Assembly: GCA_003117195.1 (NCBI GenBank)
Contig: BDSI01000010.1
Span: 474,779-538,778 of the forward strand
Source: Eudorina sp. 2006-703-Eu-15
Taxonomy: Eukaryota > Chlorophyta > Chlorophyceae > Chlamydomonadales > Volvocaceae
Reading direction: 5' to 3'
DNA: 64,000 bases
Both the position numbers and the translations under genes were made by a program. Positions 1-10,732 of the stretch are shown one piece after another (within the stretch, counting starts at the first letter, position 1; each line of letters opens with the position of its first letter). The notes beneath the pieces are model-generated. The model did not search any database and was not told where the DNA came from. It was given only the letters and a program-made list of their open reading frames with translations.

Positions 1-194
1 CCCTGTGCGGCAACTCACGTACGACGACCCACGGGCCACGGGGCTGTAGCAGGCTGTAGCACCAAGCGCCTTCCCATGCGTGCGATTGCCGCTCATACGA
101 CCGTTGCACTGAGCACCGAAGACGCGAACCCCGAGCCCCGACTGGACAGGACTGTGGATCGGCCGGCGTCTGCACAACAGCGCATGGCGTCGTT

Positions 195-3100
195 TCAGCG
201 CTGGTCGTCCCCGCGCGGCCCCGCCTCCGGCTGCCGCGGCGGCTGCGGCTGCGATGGCGGCCGCGGCTGCAGCGTTGGCTGCGCCGGCTGCGGCGGCGGC
301 GGCGGCGGCAGCAGCATGAGTTCGGCTCCGACCGCGACATGGTCGGAGGGCCACTCCGCGTCGGGCAGCACACCCATCTCCCAAACAAATGGCCGACCAG
401 CCATCCCCAGCACCCGGGGCGACCCGCCTCCGTGTCCCGTGCTATCTGGGGCTGCACCGCGGCCGACATGGTCTTCCTCGCTGTCTGCGTCACCGCCACC
501 TCCGCGGCAGCCGGAGGCCGTGCCCTGCCCCGCTGACCAGCCCTCGCCGCCGGGACCGTCAGCCCCGCCGCTGCCGTCGTGGTCCGAGCGCGGGTCACTG
601 CCGTACCGGTACGGCATGTCGAGCGTGGCGGTGACGGCCCAGTGGCCGCGACTCACCCACACGTAGTCGAGACAGGCTTGCAGTGCAGTGCAGTGCAGTG
701 CAGTGCAGTGCAGTGCAGGGCAGGGCAGGGGAGGGGAGGGGAGGGGGCGGATGGTCCCCGGGGGCTTGCAACGAGTATGGACTCGACAATATCAGTTTAA
801 AGACTATCTGTGGATGTGTTCATTATTTAATAACAAAGATAAGGGCCCGAATACAGCTTGCATTTGCCGCCGGCGTCGCTCCGTGGCAGCGCATGGGACG
901 AGCAGCAGCCCAACAAGACCCGACGGATTGCAGCAATCCAGCCAGCCCTTGGGCAGCATCATGACGTCTGAGAAGAGGGCGGCGGAAGGAGCAAATGACT
1001 TTGACGCCGTACGGACATATGCACAACGACGTGCAGTGTTTGGTTGTTGTACGTACCTCGGAAGGTTGAAGAGACGACAGTGGCGGCGGGCTCCCGCCCG
1101 TTGGCGAGGAAGTTGGCGCTGGCCAGCCGGAGACCTGCGGCCGGACGTACGACGAGCCACGGGGTGTTGCCGTACACTCGGCCGTACACCCGTACACAAC
1201 TGCAACTGCATAGGAGTATATGCCTCGTGACTTCCAAGATAGAGGTACTAACAGCAAAGTAACCTCTTGTTGGGTTTCAGCCCTGCTACAGGCCTGCCCT
1301 GCTACAGGCCAGCCCGCTACAGAAACCCGAAAATGGCCCCAAAACACAAAGACCCACCAGAGGTGTGTAGCTCCACCTGCTCGGCCCTGTAGCCCCTGCG
1401 GGGCGACCGTGTCGGCGGTTGTGTCGTCGTACGTCGTGGGTGCGGACACATGTATACATGGTACGGCATATACTGTGGCAGCACCAAGAGTTCCAAGCAG
1501 CAATCATCAGGTTAAGCATTGGGCGCGCAGGCGGCACCGGTACGATATAGGTACGGCAAACGTACGGCAGCGCGGTTCGCTCACCGCGCGGCGGGATGGT
1601 GCGGGTGGTCGGCGCCTAGTGACCCGTGGGTCAGTAGTTCGTACACGCCGCCCACCAGGCAGCCCCCCGGCGCCACGCGGTCGTGGCGGTCGCTCCGGAA
1701 CTGAAACCAGCGGGTGTTCCAGTCGCCGCACAGCACCAGGGGCACGTCCTGCGATACGGCGGGGGCGGTACGACACAGTGTACGGCAGAGTACGGCGGTC
1801 TCAGACACTGCACTGATCACCTCCTCCACAGCGCTACAATTCCTACCAGGGCCGATGGGGGCGATGTCATGATGGGCCACGCTGGACTCTTCTGCGTTCT
1901 GCCTGTAGAGCCTAGGGAAGTAGCCATCCGCAGATCAAACCTTCCTTTTCGCTCTGCACCGAACGTTGCAGGCAGGGGTGGGCCAGGGCGGGGCGGGAGG
2001 GGGCGGCCGCGCGGCGCGCGCACAGCGTAGCCGCATATGGTGACCGGGCCCCCGCTGCCGCACCCCCGCTGCGCTGCCACACCACCGCTGCCGTAACCCC
2101 CCTGCCGTACCCCCGCTGCGCTGCCGCACCACCGCTGCCGCATCCCCCTTGCCGTACCCCCGCTGCCGCGCCCCCGCTGTCGCGGCCTCGCGGCCTCCCA
2201 CCTGCGGTCTGACGCAGCCGCACCCCTCCCGCAGGAACCTCGCCGCCGCCGCACACAGCTGGTGAGCCTCTCCCAGCTTGACGTCGGGCAGCCTGTGGAC
2301 GGACAGACAGGCGCACAGACCGACCGACCGACCGACCGACCGACCGACGGCTTTGCGGCTTTCGCGGGCGGGAGGGGCCAGCCCATCAGTCTCTCGCCAC
2401 CCCACATGATGGCAGGCCGGCAGATGGACGGGGCGCGGCAGGACTACGGCAGTACGGCAGCGAGAAACGCGGGCACTGCGGGCCACCTCTCTGTACCTCT
2501 CTGTACCTCTCTGTACCTCTCTGCACCTATCTGTTCCTCAAAGTGGTACTTTTGCCTTCTCTGCACACGGCACAGCTCACCTTGGATCCCACCAGATATG
2601 TGTCGTACCAACCAGGAAGGACCCTCTGACGATCCCGCCGCCGCTGCCTGCCGCGCCCCCGCCTCCGCCCTCGCCGCTCAAGCCAGCTGCCCCGCGGTTG
2701 CTGCCGCCGCCTTTTGCGGCAGCACCGCCGTCGTCGGCACCGGAAGCTTGCCACGGCGTCTCGCCGGTCGTCGACTGCAGCAGTGCCAGGATGGCAACCA
2801 CTCCTCGGTTCCGGAGCGAGCCCCAAAATGATCCTGTGGTGTACACACGACGACACGAGGGGGATCTTCGCTCCACGTGCGTTATGGCAGGGACGGCATG
2901 TCGCTGCGCCAGGCGTGGGCATCACGGCTGGGGTCCCTCCTGCTTCCTTTCTCGTTACCCGATTCACATTCTCTCATTCGATCGATAGTCACTCCGACGA
3001 TCCAGTCAAGAGGGGTCCGCCGTGTCATTCACGCAACCATTTACTTCATTACAGGAGACAAGTAACCCAGCGCTTTGATCACGCGGGGTCGCAGCTGCTG

Positions 3101-5666
3101 CCCTCCTGAAGCGACGCACCACGCACGGACGAATATATATCTACCAACCAACCAACCAACCAACCAACCGACATCCAACCAACCAACGGACTAACGAACT
3201 CATAGCAGCGCCGACTGCCCCGGCCGGTCGGCAGCTTCTGCAGGCGCGCACACGTGCCTCACCACTTGGCGGTTCGGCCTCTCCGCCGCCGCCGCCGCCA
3301 CCGCCGCCGCCATCGTCCCTGCTGCCGCCTCCACCACCCGCGGCGCCGCCTGGACTGCTGCCTGCGCCGCGGGATGACGCCGCGAGGTGCTGCGACAACT
3401 CCTCGCAGCTGAGCCGCACCACCCGAAGGCGGCTGCGCCGAACCAGCAGCGCCACGCCATCCGCCTCCGGCGGGAAGTTGTCCGCTGCGCCCGGGCGAGC
3501 ATGACCACCCCTGCCGCCGCCGCTGCGTCCGCCACCTGCTGCGGCCCTAGCCCCGACATTCCAGGTGCCATTGTCCTGCAAGCTCTCTTCCATGCCGCCG
3601 CCGCCGCCAGGATCGCCGCCGCCGCCGCCGCCGCCAGGGTCGCCGCCGCCGAGGTCAGCTTCGTCTCCCAGCACCACCGGGGGGCCCAGGCGGCGGCGGC
3701 GGGTGTTCCGCCTGCGTCTCGTAACGCCATCGGGAGCACCGCCGCCGCCGCCGCCGCCGGAGGCGGATGCGAAGGGGTTGAAGCGGGGAGGCGGCGGCGG
3801 GTCAGTGGGCTGGAGGGGTCGTACAGCCTGCGGCACGGCAGGATATTAGATTTGGGAGAGTTGGGAGCTGCGCCGCAGTCGTAGGTTTCCCTCTTTACTC
3901 AGATACCCTGTTATGGGCCGTACTTCGGAAGTCGGCGGAATTGTTGATTGATTCATGGACCCACCCACGGATCTCTCAACTGGCCTCATGACCGGCTTTG
4001 ACCGCCGGACGCGTCGTACCTACCCCTCGCGGCAGGTACGTCATGTCGTACCCCTCCGCAACGGCCCACGGGTGCAGCTACAGCTGGAACACGGACGCGT
4101 CGACCTCCTGTTAACGTGTTATATGAACGACCGGTCTGATGAGAGGGGGGGTGTCGATCGTTGCGGTTCGAGCGGAGCGAGGGTGGGTGCACGCCGTGTG
4201 AGGCTGGTCCCGACGCGGTGGCGCTGACACATGCGGCAAAAGCGGAGGCGGGGGATACACTCCTCTCTCTCTCTTTACCCCAAACGCCGTTTCCCTCAGG
4301 GATGGGCGGTCCCGGAAGGGCGGTCGATGAGGCGCAGCCCACAGGCCAGGTTCCGAGGCCAGGGGCGGGGAATAGCCTCCGGTGCAATGTGCGACCGGGT
4401 CAGCGGCTGAAGGCGTGTCCGTCCCCCGACCGGAAAGATACGGCAGCGTGTAATCACAACACGGTTGTCCGTTGTAACGTTCCTTCATGGTTGTCATTAT
4501 GTGTCAAGCCCCCCCTCGGCCACCGATTTACCTGGAGGCAGATCACGTCGGCATCGTAGCGCTGCAGCTCCTGCGGCGGCCGGGGATGAGGGGTAGGTGT
4601 TTATGACCGTGCGTCGCCCTGGTAACGACTACATCTATCGTTTTGCGGTGGTCGGTGGTGGCACCTGCCTGCAGCAGCTTCGGGCCTCTGTACGACATCT
4701 CACGGTGCGCCAGCGGCAGCTTCCCGAGCGCTCCGAAACTGGATCAGGAAATTCAGCACGAGGGCCGTTCTATCGGGTTACAGCATTGATGGTTACTACT
4801 ACTATCTGTGATTAAAAAACTAACCGATGACCCGCGGGGTCCACTGTAACATCATTATTGATAATGACTCATCCCACATCAGGTAAAGCACTGGGTATCA
4901 CCTGTTAACCAGCCACAGACTACTTGAGATTACTGGTTGTCACATGTACGGACGGTTTCACGTACTTGGCCTTGTGTATGGTGCCGTGCCGTACATGATG
5001 CACAGGGTGATTGATGCCTCTGCCGTACACCGCGCGACCACCAACACGGCGGCCTAGCTAGCGGCTCCCACCTGGACGTCATGCAGGCCGTGTTGCCCAG
5101 CACGTTGTACGACACAACCCGCACGCCGCGGCGGCACGCGCCCGCATGCGGCGCCGTCCTGTGCGCGCCGGCGGCACCCGCCGCTGCCCCCCTGCCTCCA
5201 CCGCCACTACCTTCCAATTCACCAAATTCCAGCTGTCCCCGGTTTTGAAGACGCGAACGACTCGGCTCGCCATCGCCGCCCCGCAGCTCCGGTCGCGGTC
5301 GGCCCGTGTGGTCCGGCACCTGTACAAACGACCCACGGGTCGGGTCCCACCAGCCCAGCGGCTGCGGCGCCTCGCCCACCACCACACCGCCCGCCACCGC
5401 CGCCGCCTCTGCCTCTGCCTCCGAAGCTCTGCAGACTCCAGGCCCCGATTGCCCTAGCCTGGGTGACACCCACGGTCGCCCGCCCCGGGTCCGCTGCCGG
5501 CTGCTCCCTGGAGGCCCTCCGCCCCTCGTCGTCGTCGCCGACGGGCTCTCTGCCACCGCGGACTTGTCGGGTCTCCCTCCATTGCCTTTGGCGGAGTCGT
5601 CCCCAGCGTCATCGTCTCTGCCATCCCCATCCCGCTCGGGCTCGAGGCTCACGCCCGCCCCTGGAC
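195..5666 (-). CDS. CCR4-type EEP nuclease-like gene (copy 1), 11 exons, one in-frame TAG
   Basis: Exons read on the minus strand: 5666-5072 (5' partial), 4738-4669, 4570-4532, 4107-4024, 3827-3263, 2833-2581, 2292-2202, 1748-1585, 1395-1358, 1134-1057, 676-195. All junction phases agree. Conserved EEP motifs appear in order: RVVSYNVLGN, RYDADVICLQ, EVD, DGVALLVRRSRL, FLVGTTHIWWDP, LPDVKLGEAHQL, VPLVLCGDWNTRW, VYELLTHGSLG, GLRLASANFLANGREP, LDYVWVSRGHW and WPSDHVAVGAEL. This is the order of CCR4/Angel/nocturnin deadenylases, which remove poly(A) tails or related phosphate groups. The catalytic Asn, Glu, Asp/Asn and His are all present. Gly/Pro-rich inserts sit between motifs (exon 3827-3263 and the last exon). 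Exon 4 has a TAG codon (4080-4078) in the middle of otherwise good EEP sequence, so the gene is either broken or mis-assembled there. Intron 2 uses a GC donor. Which deadenylase subfamily it belongs to is not resolved. Confidence 0.82.
684..716. repeat. (GCAGT)n microsatellite
   Basis: Tandem GCAGT pentamers just upstream, on the minus strand, of the last EEP exon; they form the end of the intron before its acceptor at 677. Confidence 0.85.
2318..2345. repeat. (GACC)n microsatellite
   Basis: Uninterrupted GACC tetramers in the intron between EEP exons 6 and 7. A 10-bp TCTCTGTACC repeat lies close by at about 2490-2525. Confidence 0.85.
3149..3185. repeat. (AACC)n microsatellite
   Basis: AACC tetramers in the intron between EEP exons 5 and 6. 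Confidence 0.8.
4825..4859 (+). repeat. Copy of the ACCCGCGGGT-core dispersed element
   Basis: Reads CGATGACCCGCGGGGTCC then ACTGTAACATCATTATT. Related stretches occur at about 27731-27755, 29459-29482, 33987-34023, 37184-37222 (opposite strand) and 45255-45293 (opposite strand). This copy lies in intron 1 of the left EEP gene. Confidence 0.7.
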
Positions 5667-5776
5667 CTGCACGGATAAAGTGTACGGCGCCGGGTTTGGG
5701 TTGTCATGGACGACGGCCTTGGGCGTTGGGCCATGAAGTCGTTCATGCCTCCCGAGCCATCCAGGGGGGCAGCTCG

Positions 5777-6817
5777 TCACACACGTCGGGCAGCGGTTGG
5801 TACATACGGTGTATACTGCAACCCATACCGGGTAGGTATGGTGCGGGGTGAGTATCCGTACACTGTCTGGCCGTCGGGTCTCCGTACATGATCATTGGAG
5901 GAACACGACGGCAATGACATCTTACTCTCTTGCCGCCGTGCCTTGTTCTGCTGTCGCTGCTGTTGTTGCTGCTGTGCTGGCTCCGGAGGCCGACGCTTCT
6001 GCCTCTGTCGTACATCGTACGGCGTCGGATCCAGCAGACTGCCGCTCTGGACGCAGTTCACAAGCCATCGCTCCGACACTAGCATCACGGCGGGCGGCCA
6101 GCTCGTCCAGGTCTCGGAGCTGAGCCAGGCAGGCGCTGCTGCTGGCGGCGGCGCGGGCGCTGCACCCTGGGCTGTAGCCCTCGTCGACCCTTGTACGACA
6201 CTGACACTGCCGCCTTCACTATTACTGTTCGTTCCCGAACGCGACGCTCCGCCGATGTCATCGGCGCGGCGACGCTCCGCCGATGTCATCGGCCGTCGCC
6301 CGCCAGCACCACTGCCTGAGGTCGTAACGCCCACCGGATCCCCACGTCCAGACCCAGGAGCAACCACCAGTGACCGCGGCGGGCCCACTCGCGCCGGCGT
6401 TGCCGTACTTGGTCGCAACGCTGCCGGTTCTGCGCTGTCGGCCGCGTCCGCCGCGTTGACGCTCGTCCCCGACAGGGTGGGCCCCGTGTCCGTACGGCTG
6501 TCGGCCACCGCCGTACAGCCGCCGTACAGCCCTAGACGTAGTGGGTCCCGGTGTTGCTGGTGCTGCTGTCGACGTTGCGACGGCGGGGCCTTCGGCGGCC
6601 TCTGTACGGCAGCTGCTGCTGTGAGGGTGCCCAACAGCAGCTCGCCGTCGGCTGAGGAGGCCCGGAAGTGCGGCTCCTCCCCCACGACTGCGATCTGGGT
6701 GCCAGGCTCCGGAGTGTCACCCTGGCATGTGGCGGACGGCCGGACGGGCACGACGGATGGCCGGCCGGGCACGACGGACGGCCGGCCGGGCACGACAGAC
6801 GACACGATGCGCGACAT
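5777..6817 (-). CDS. Open frame with BRCT-like segment, candidate upstream exon of the EEP gene
   Basis: A 346-codon open frame. Near its 3' half it reads SSETWTSWPPAVMLVSERW followed by LVNCVQSGSLLDPTPYDV. This matches the C-terminal half of a BRCT domain, with the W-x3-C signature (WLVNC) and the trailing LDPTPY. The frame otherwise has Ala/Pro/Ser and Gln-rich low complexity. A 21-bp tandem repeat lies near the frame's start (6731-6793) and a 24-bp direct duplication at about 6240-6295. The next exon downstream (5666-5072) begins in phase 1 after a good acceptor and is open into the EEP core, so the two could form one BRCT-EEP protein. I could not fix the joining donor, and the true start is unknown. 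It may instead be a separate gene. Confidence 0.4.
   Translation of the reverse strand: MSRIVSSVVPGRPSVVPGRPSVVPVRPSATCQGDTPEPGTQIAVVGEEPHFRASSADGELLLGTLTAAAAVQRPPKAPPSQRRQQHQQHRDPLRLGLYGGCTAVADSRTDTGPTLSGTSVNAADAADSAEPAALRPSTATPARVGPPRSLVVAPGSGRGDPVGVTTSGSGAGGRRPMTSAERRRADDIGGASRSGTNSNSEGGSVSVVQGSTRATAQGAAPAPPPAAAPAWLSSETWTSWPPAVMLVSERWLVNCVQSGSLLDPTPYDVRQRQKRRPPEPAQQQQQQRQQNKARRQESKMSLPSCSSNDHVRRPDGQTVYGYSPRTIPTRYGLQYTPYVPTAARRV
6731..6793. repeat. 21-bp minisatellite, three units
   Basis: Three near-identical units of GGACGGCCGGCCGGGCACGA-type sequence, open on the minus strand as repeated PGRPSVV residues. Confidence 0.75.
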
Positions 6818-9800
6818 TAGTGTATGTCCTCACTCGCTCACGCGCGGAATCCTGTCTCCCGTCAAAGTTTCGGAGACGCGACTCGGCCGATACGCCTGAC
6901 GTGCGTCGGGCGACATGTCGGGATCGTGCCACTGCTGGCCGACACATAATGCAACTATGACGCATGGTTCTTCGATTTGTTATGTTGTATTTATATGAGG
7001 TCGTTCTGGAATATGGGTCAAGCAGCCCCCCGGTAGTTGTGCTCGTCGCCAAGGTCGGCATGTATGCCTGAATATCTCACCAGCGAGAGTCGCAGGCCCA
7101 GCCGGCACAATTTCGCGCTCCAAATGCCGCTGCGCCGGCTGCGGCCGGGCACGCTGCTGTGCAAGAAGACCTGGAGAAGACAACGAGACGACAGACGGGC
7201 GTTCGGGGATGGGCAATCAAATGAACCACAAACCTCATTTGCAAAGCGGGAACGCAGGCCCTCTATCTTCTCACCTTGAATAATCCGTCCGCCATCAGTT
7301 TTCCACTATTTGGACTTCACCACGCTTCACCAGACCGGCACCTTGAATCCAATCGTCTATCGCCACGTTCGCGATAGTATATTGCTGAAGTCAGCCTAGG
7401 TCTGGCAGTGTATGGGTGCCCACGCATTGCTCGACAACGAAGGATACATACATCGCAGTTTGGCGCGCGGGCCCGGAAGGACGGGCTCCAATCATTCAAC
7501 CACCGAAACCCGTAACGGGGTGACACTCTCTATTGATAGATCCTACATCACCCATATACATATCGGAATTAGAGTTTGCCATCTTATAGCATATGAGCGA
7601 ACGAATAAAGGTTGCAGCAGATGCCATGAAGTGATCATGTACGGTCGGTTGTCGGTTGGTATCGAAACCAAACGTCCCAACGACCTCCCCGCATTTCAGG
7701 CAGCTTGGCAACCTCCTCCCTGCATCTCTGCCCCCGGCCCAGCTGAAACAAGTTGTGGCTGACACTGTAGCCGCTGTAGCAGAGCGCGCGGAAACCAACT
7801 GATTGGCACGGCGGCCGACCGGAGGTGAAGGGATGGGTGAGTCGCCGTGGGTTGCAGCGGACCTCACAACGGCATCCGGCCCTTACCGATCGATTCCCGA
7901 AACACTCCTGGCGCAGAAGTGCTCATGCATCGAGCTGGCAAGTGGCAACACGCACTGACAGCCTGGGCGGGGATGGGTGGGCTTCTCATTAAACACACTG
8001 ACAGCACCAAACGCGGGCTCAGAGCTTCTTCAGACCAGGTGCACCGCGAGACATGCGGCGGACCACCTAAAGGGTGCTGCCCGCTGCACCTACCTGTCAG
8101 CGGCCCAAGGGAATGAATTATGGCGCAGCTGGGAGACCTACTGTGGGGCGGAAGCGCGGAACCCCTAGGGGCTCATCGGTAACGTATGTACAGCTTCTGG
8201 CTGGGTCGGTCGCCTTGCTTGGCAGTATGCTCAGGTCGGTCGAGGTCTGCCCGGGTTGATGATGAACCCTGCTGTGGTCCGGACTCGCAGCACAGCCTCT
8301 GGCTCACCGCTTAACCGCCCCTGGGCTGTGACTCCGCCCAACGACCCTCGAACCTATCGTGCGCTGTCACGCACGTTTCTTGTACCTCCCGGGCGCTCTA
8401 CATTAGCTTCTCCGGGCAGCAGCAGCTCAATCACGGAAACGGAAGCGACGGGCTCGGCCCCCTGTCCCCCGTCCGGAGGACCTGGGGAGCTCCTATGCGA
8501 GCGACTTGATCGGTTTCCTGATACCCGGTTTCGATCGCTTTCGTAGTCGGGGAGCGTTCCTGCGTTCATGGGGGGTCGGGTTGGTGTTCCGGGCTTCCGG
8601 CTTGTTCGGCCCTCGCGCCCAGCAGGGGCGCGGGTTGGATCGCTGCGCGCCCGTCGTTGCTGCGACGGTCGATGGGAGTCCCCAGTCCCGTGCTGTTAGC
8701 CGGGTGCACCGCCTGTAGGCCCGCATGCGTGGTCGCCGTGCCCCAGCACCAGGGCAGCAGGGCTGGGTGTATGTGTCTGGCGTGTCTGTCCGCGCTGATT
8801 CCGCCTGTACGGTACCCGCTGCGGCGCCAAGGTGGCTATCTTAAGATAAAAATATATGTTCGGCCCAAAATTGGGGGAACCGTTAGATACTTTTCCTCCT
8901 TGAAAAAAGTACGAATAACATGCTTTGATGCCCCTTTGGGGGCAAGACTTCTCCCCGTTGACAGATACTCGGGCGGTCAGATAGTCAGTCCGAATCTCCC
9001 GCTCAGGGTCATATCCCACCGGGTGAGACCCGGAACAGAGGTTGCATAACGCTAATCGATGCCGAGAAGTGATATCGGGCCCCTACGCCAGCAAGGGCAC
9101 CGCGGCCAGACAGTGTGTTGAGATGTTCGGCAGGACCAATCCAGCTTTGAGGCGGAGCTTTCTGGTTGCGGAAAGGTTCGCCAGCATGGAGATCACAGCC
9201 TCGCAAATCAGTTGCATGCCGAGGCGTACCTATCCGTCCAGATCCGTCCCTGCCCCCGGTAGGCCCCGAGAGTGGCTATATTTATCCGAACTGCTCTGAT
9301 AACCGTCAGTCGGTGCCGGTAGAAAGGTCTCGGAACGCAAGAGCCAGATCAGGACGCGGCAGCGCAGCACCCACGGACAAGCTTGGCTCACGCTAGCGGC
9401 TAGCCTATGACGTTTGCCCCTAGGGGGCCCCTAGCTGCGGCTGTATCCTCCTTCGGTTGAAGTCACTCAGCTAACCAAGTGCGCACTCCAGCCTTAAAGG
9501 GCAGTTACGAGGTGATAAGAGCATACAATGTCCGCATTGCGCGGCTTTTCATCATTTTAACTGTTTTGGTCGGGCTGGTCCCGTATGGTCGGTCAGATCT
9601 GTCTCGGCGCGTGCGGTTGGTAAGTTGCCCAGACCAGCTGAAAAATATTTTTAAAATATCTTATTTTGACGAATTGCTTTGCGCTGCGCCGATGCATTTG
9701 CCCGGAAATTAAAAACTTGAAATTGCAGCATACTAAGATCTATAGCAAACAAAGTACAACAAACAAAAAATTTCTGGACTTTTGCTTTGTCCGTGAAGCA

Positions 9801-10732
9801 TAGTATAGTTCGCATTAGTCCTGCGAGCAATGGGATGAGTCCGGCAATAATGGGCACGATAACGGCGCGTACATCACACGATATTAGAAAAATTATAATG
9901 AGCACGAAAGTGAGAGCGGCGAATGATATGTTGTAATGTTTTGGCCTTGGTCCGACAGTTCCGACATGTTCCGACATTTGCCCGCAGTGGCGATCCTCGA
10001 ATAGGGAGGTGACAATTGTTGGCGTGATAGATAGCTATATTTATAAGTAAATTGCTTTATTTCACGTTGTTTCAGGAGCAGTTCAGCTTGTGAACAGGAC
10101 GAAAACACGGCAAACACTGCGGCGGCACGGCTGACATGACTAGGACCAACGCATTAACCATAGCTCGTCGTGAAAACTGCAATGACATTTCGATTGAGTT
10201 GGGCCACTTGGGGACTTTCATGTTATTTTGTGTTGCCTGCTGTACCTGAACAGTGAGGTAGGGTAGGGTCCCGCAAGGTCCTGCAGGTCCTGTGAGGTTC
10301 GCACGAGTGCGTGCACTCCAAAACAACCAGAGTATACCGATTTATTTCAACTTAACACGAATGGATTGTTTCTTATGGTATCGTCTTCAGCGGACCTCTT
10401 GTTTCGACAGTTCCCGACAGGTTCCGACATACCGTAATCGATTACCCGTCGACACCGAATGTTCCTGAAGTACAAGATGGCTTCCATATACTTCAAAACG
10501 CAGCTGTATTGAGGAGTATGATATATATAGATAACATAAATGTTTATGGCGCAAAGTGACGCAAGTGACGCACTCGGTTTTCGTCTAACGTCCGAAGAGC
10601 AGTTACTAACTGTCACCCGCTGCGGGATCGCTATAAGTACCGTCTGCGAATTGGTCAGTCACAGATACAACTTCAGTCCCGAAACACGATCCAACTGTAA
10701 ACATCTCAGGTCAGAACAGAGTTCTTATTACA
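6818..10732. other. Intergenic region between the EEP/BRCT locus and pherophorin 1
   Basis: No convincing gene. Open frames here are short, without recognisable domains or a splice chain. About 8.8-9.05 kb resembles a transposable element. From about 9.5 kb the sequence becomes AT-richer and holds repeated TTCCGACAT motifs (about 9950-9975 and 10405-10430). It presumably contains the 5' flank of pherophorin 1, but I see no defined promoter element. Confidence 0.5.
8827..9050 (+). mobile_element. Diverged, truncated relative of the 62.1-kb inverted-repeat element
   Basis: Begins with GGTGGCTATCTTAAGATA at 8831, the same terminal sequence found at 62508-62523 in reverse. Blocks that follow line up with the reverse complement of the 62.1-kb element in the same order: TTCGGCC, TTAGATACTTTT, CCGTTGACA-ATACTCGG, and ATCTCCC-C-C-GGGTC. 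No matching second terminus was found on the right, so the copy is truncated or too diverged to delimit. Confidence 0.5.

Noticed and set aside
2043..2180. CCGCTGCCG-type repeat as a coding region
   Set aside because: It lies in the intron between EEP exons 7 and 8; the frames through it are low complexity only.
7496..7867. Minus-strand frame that looks locally protein-like
   Set aside because: No splice chain or recognisable domain; left as intergenic.
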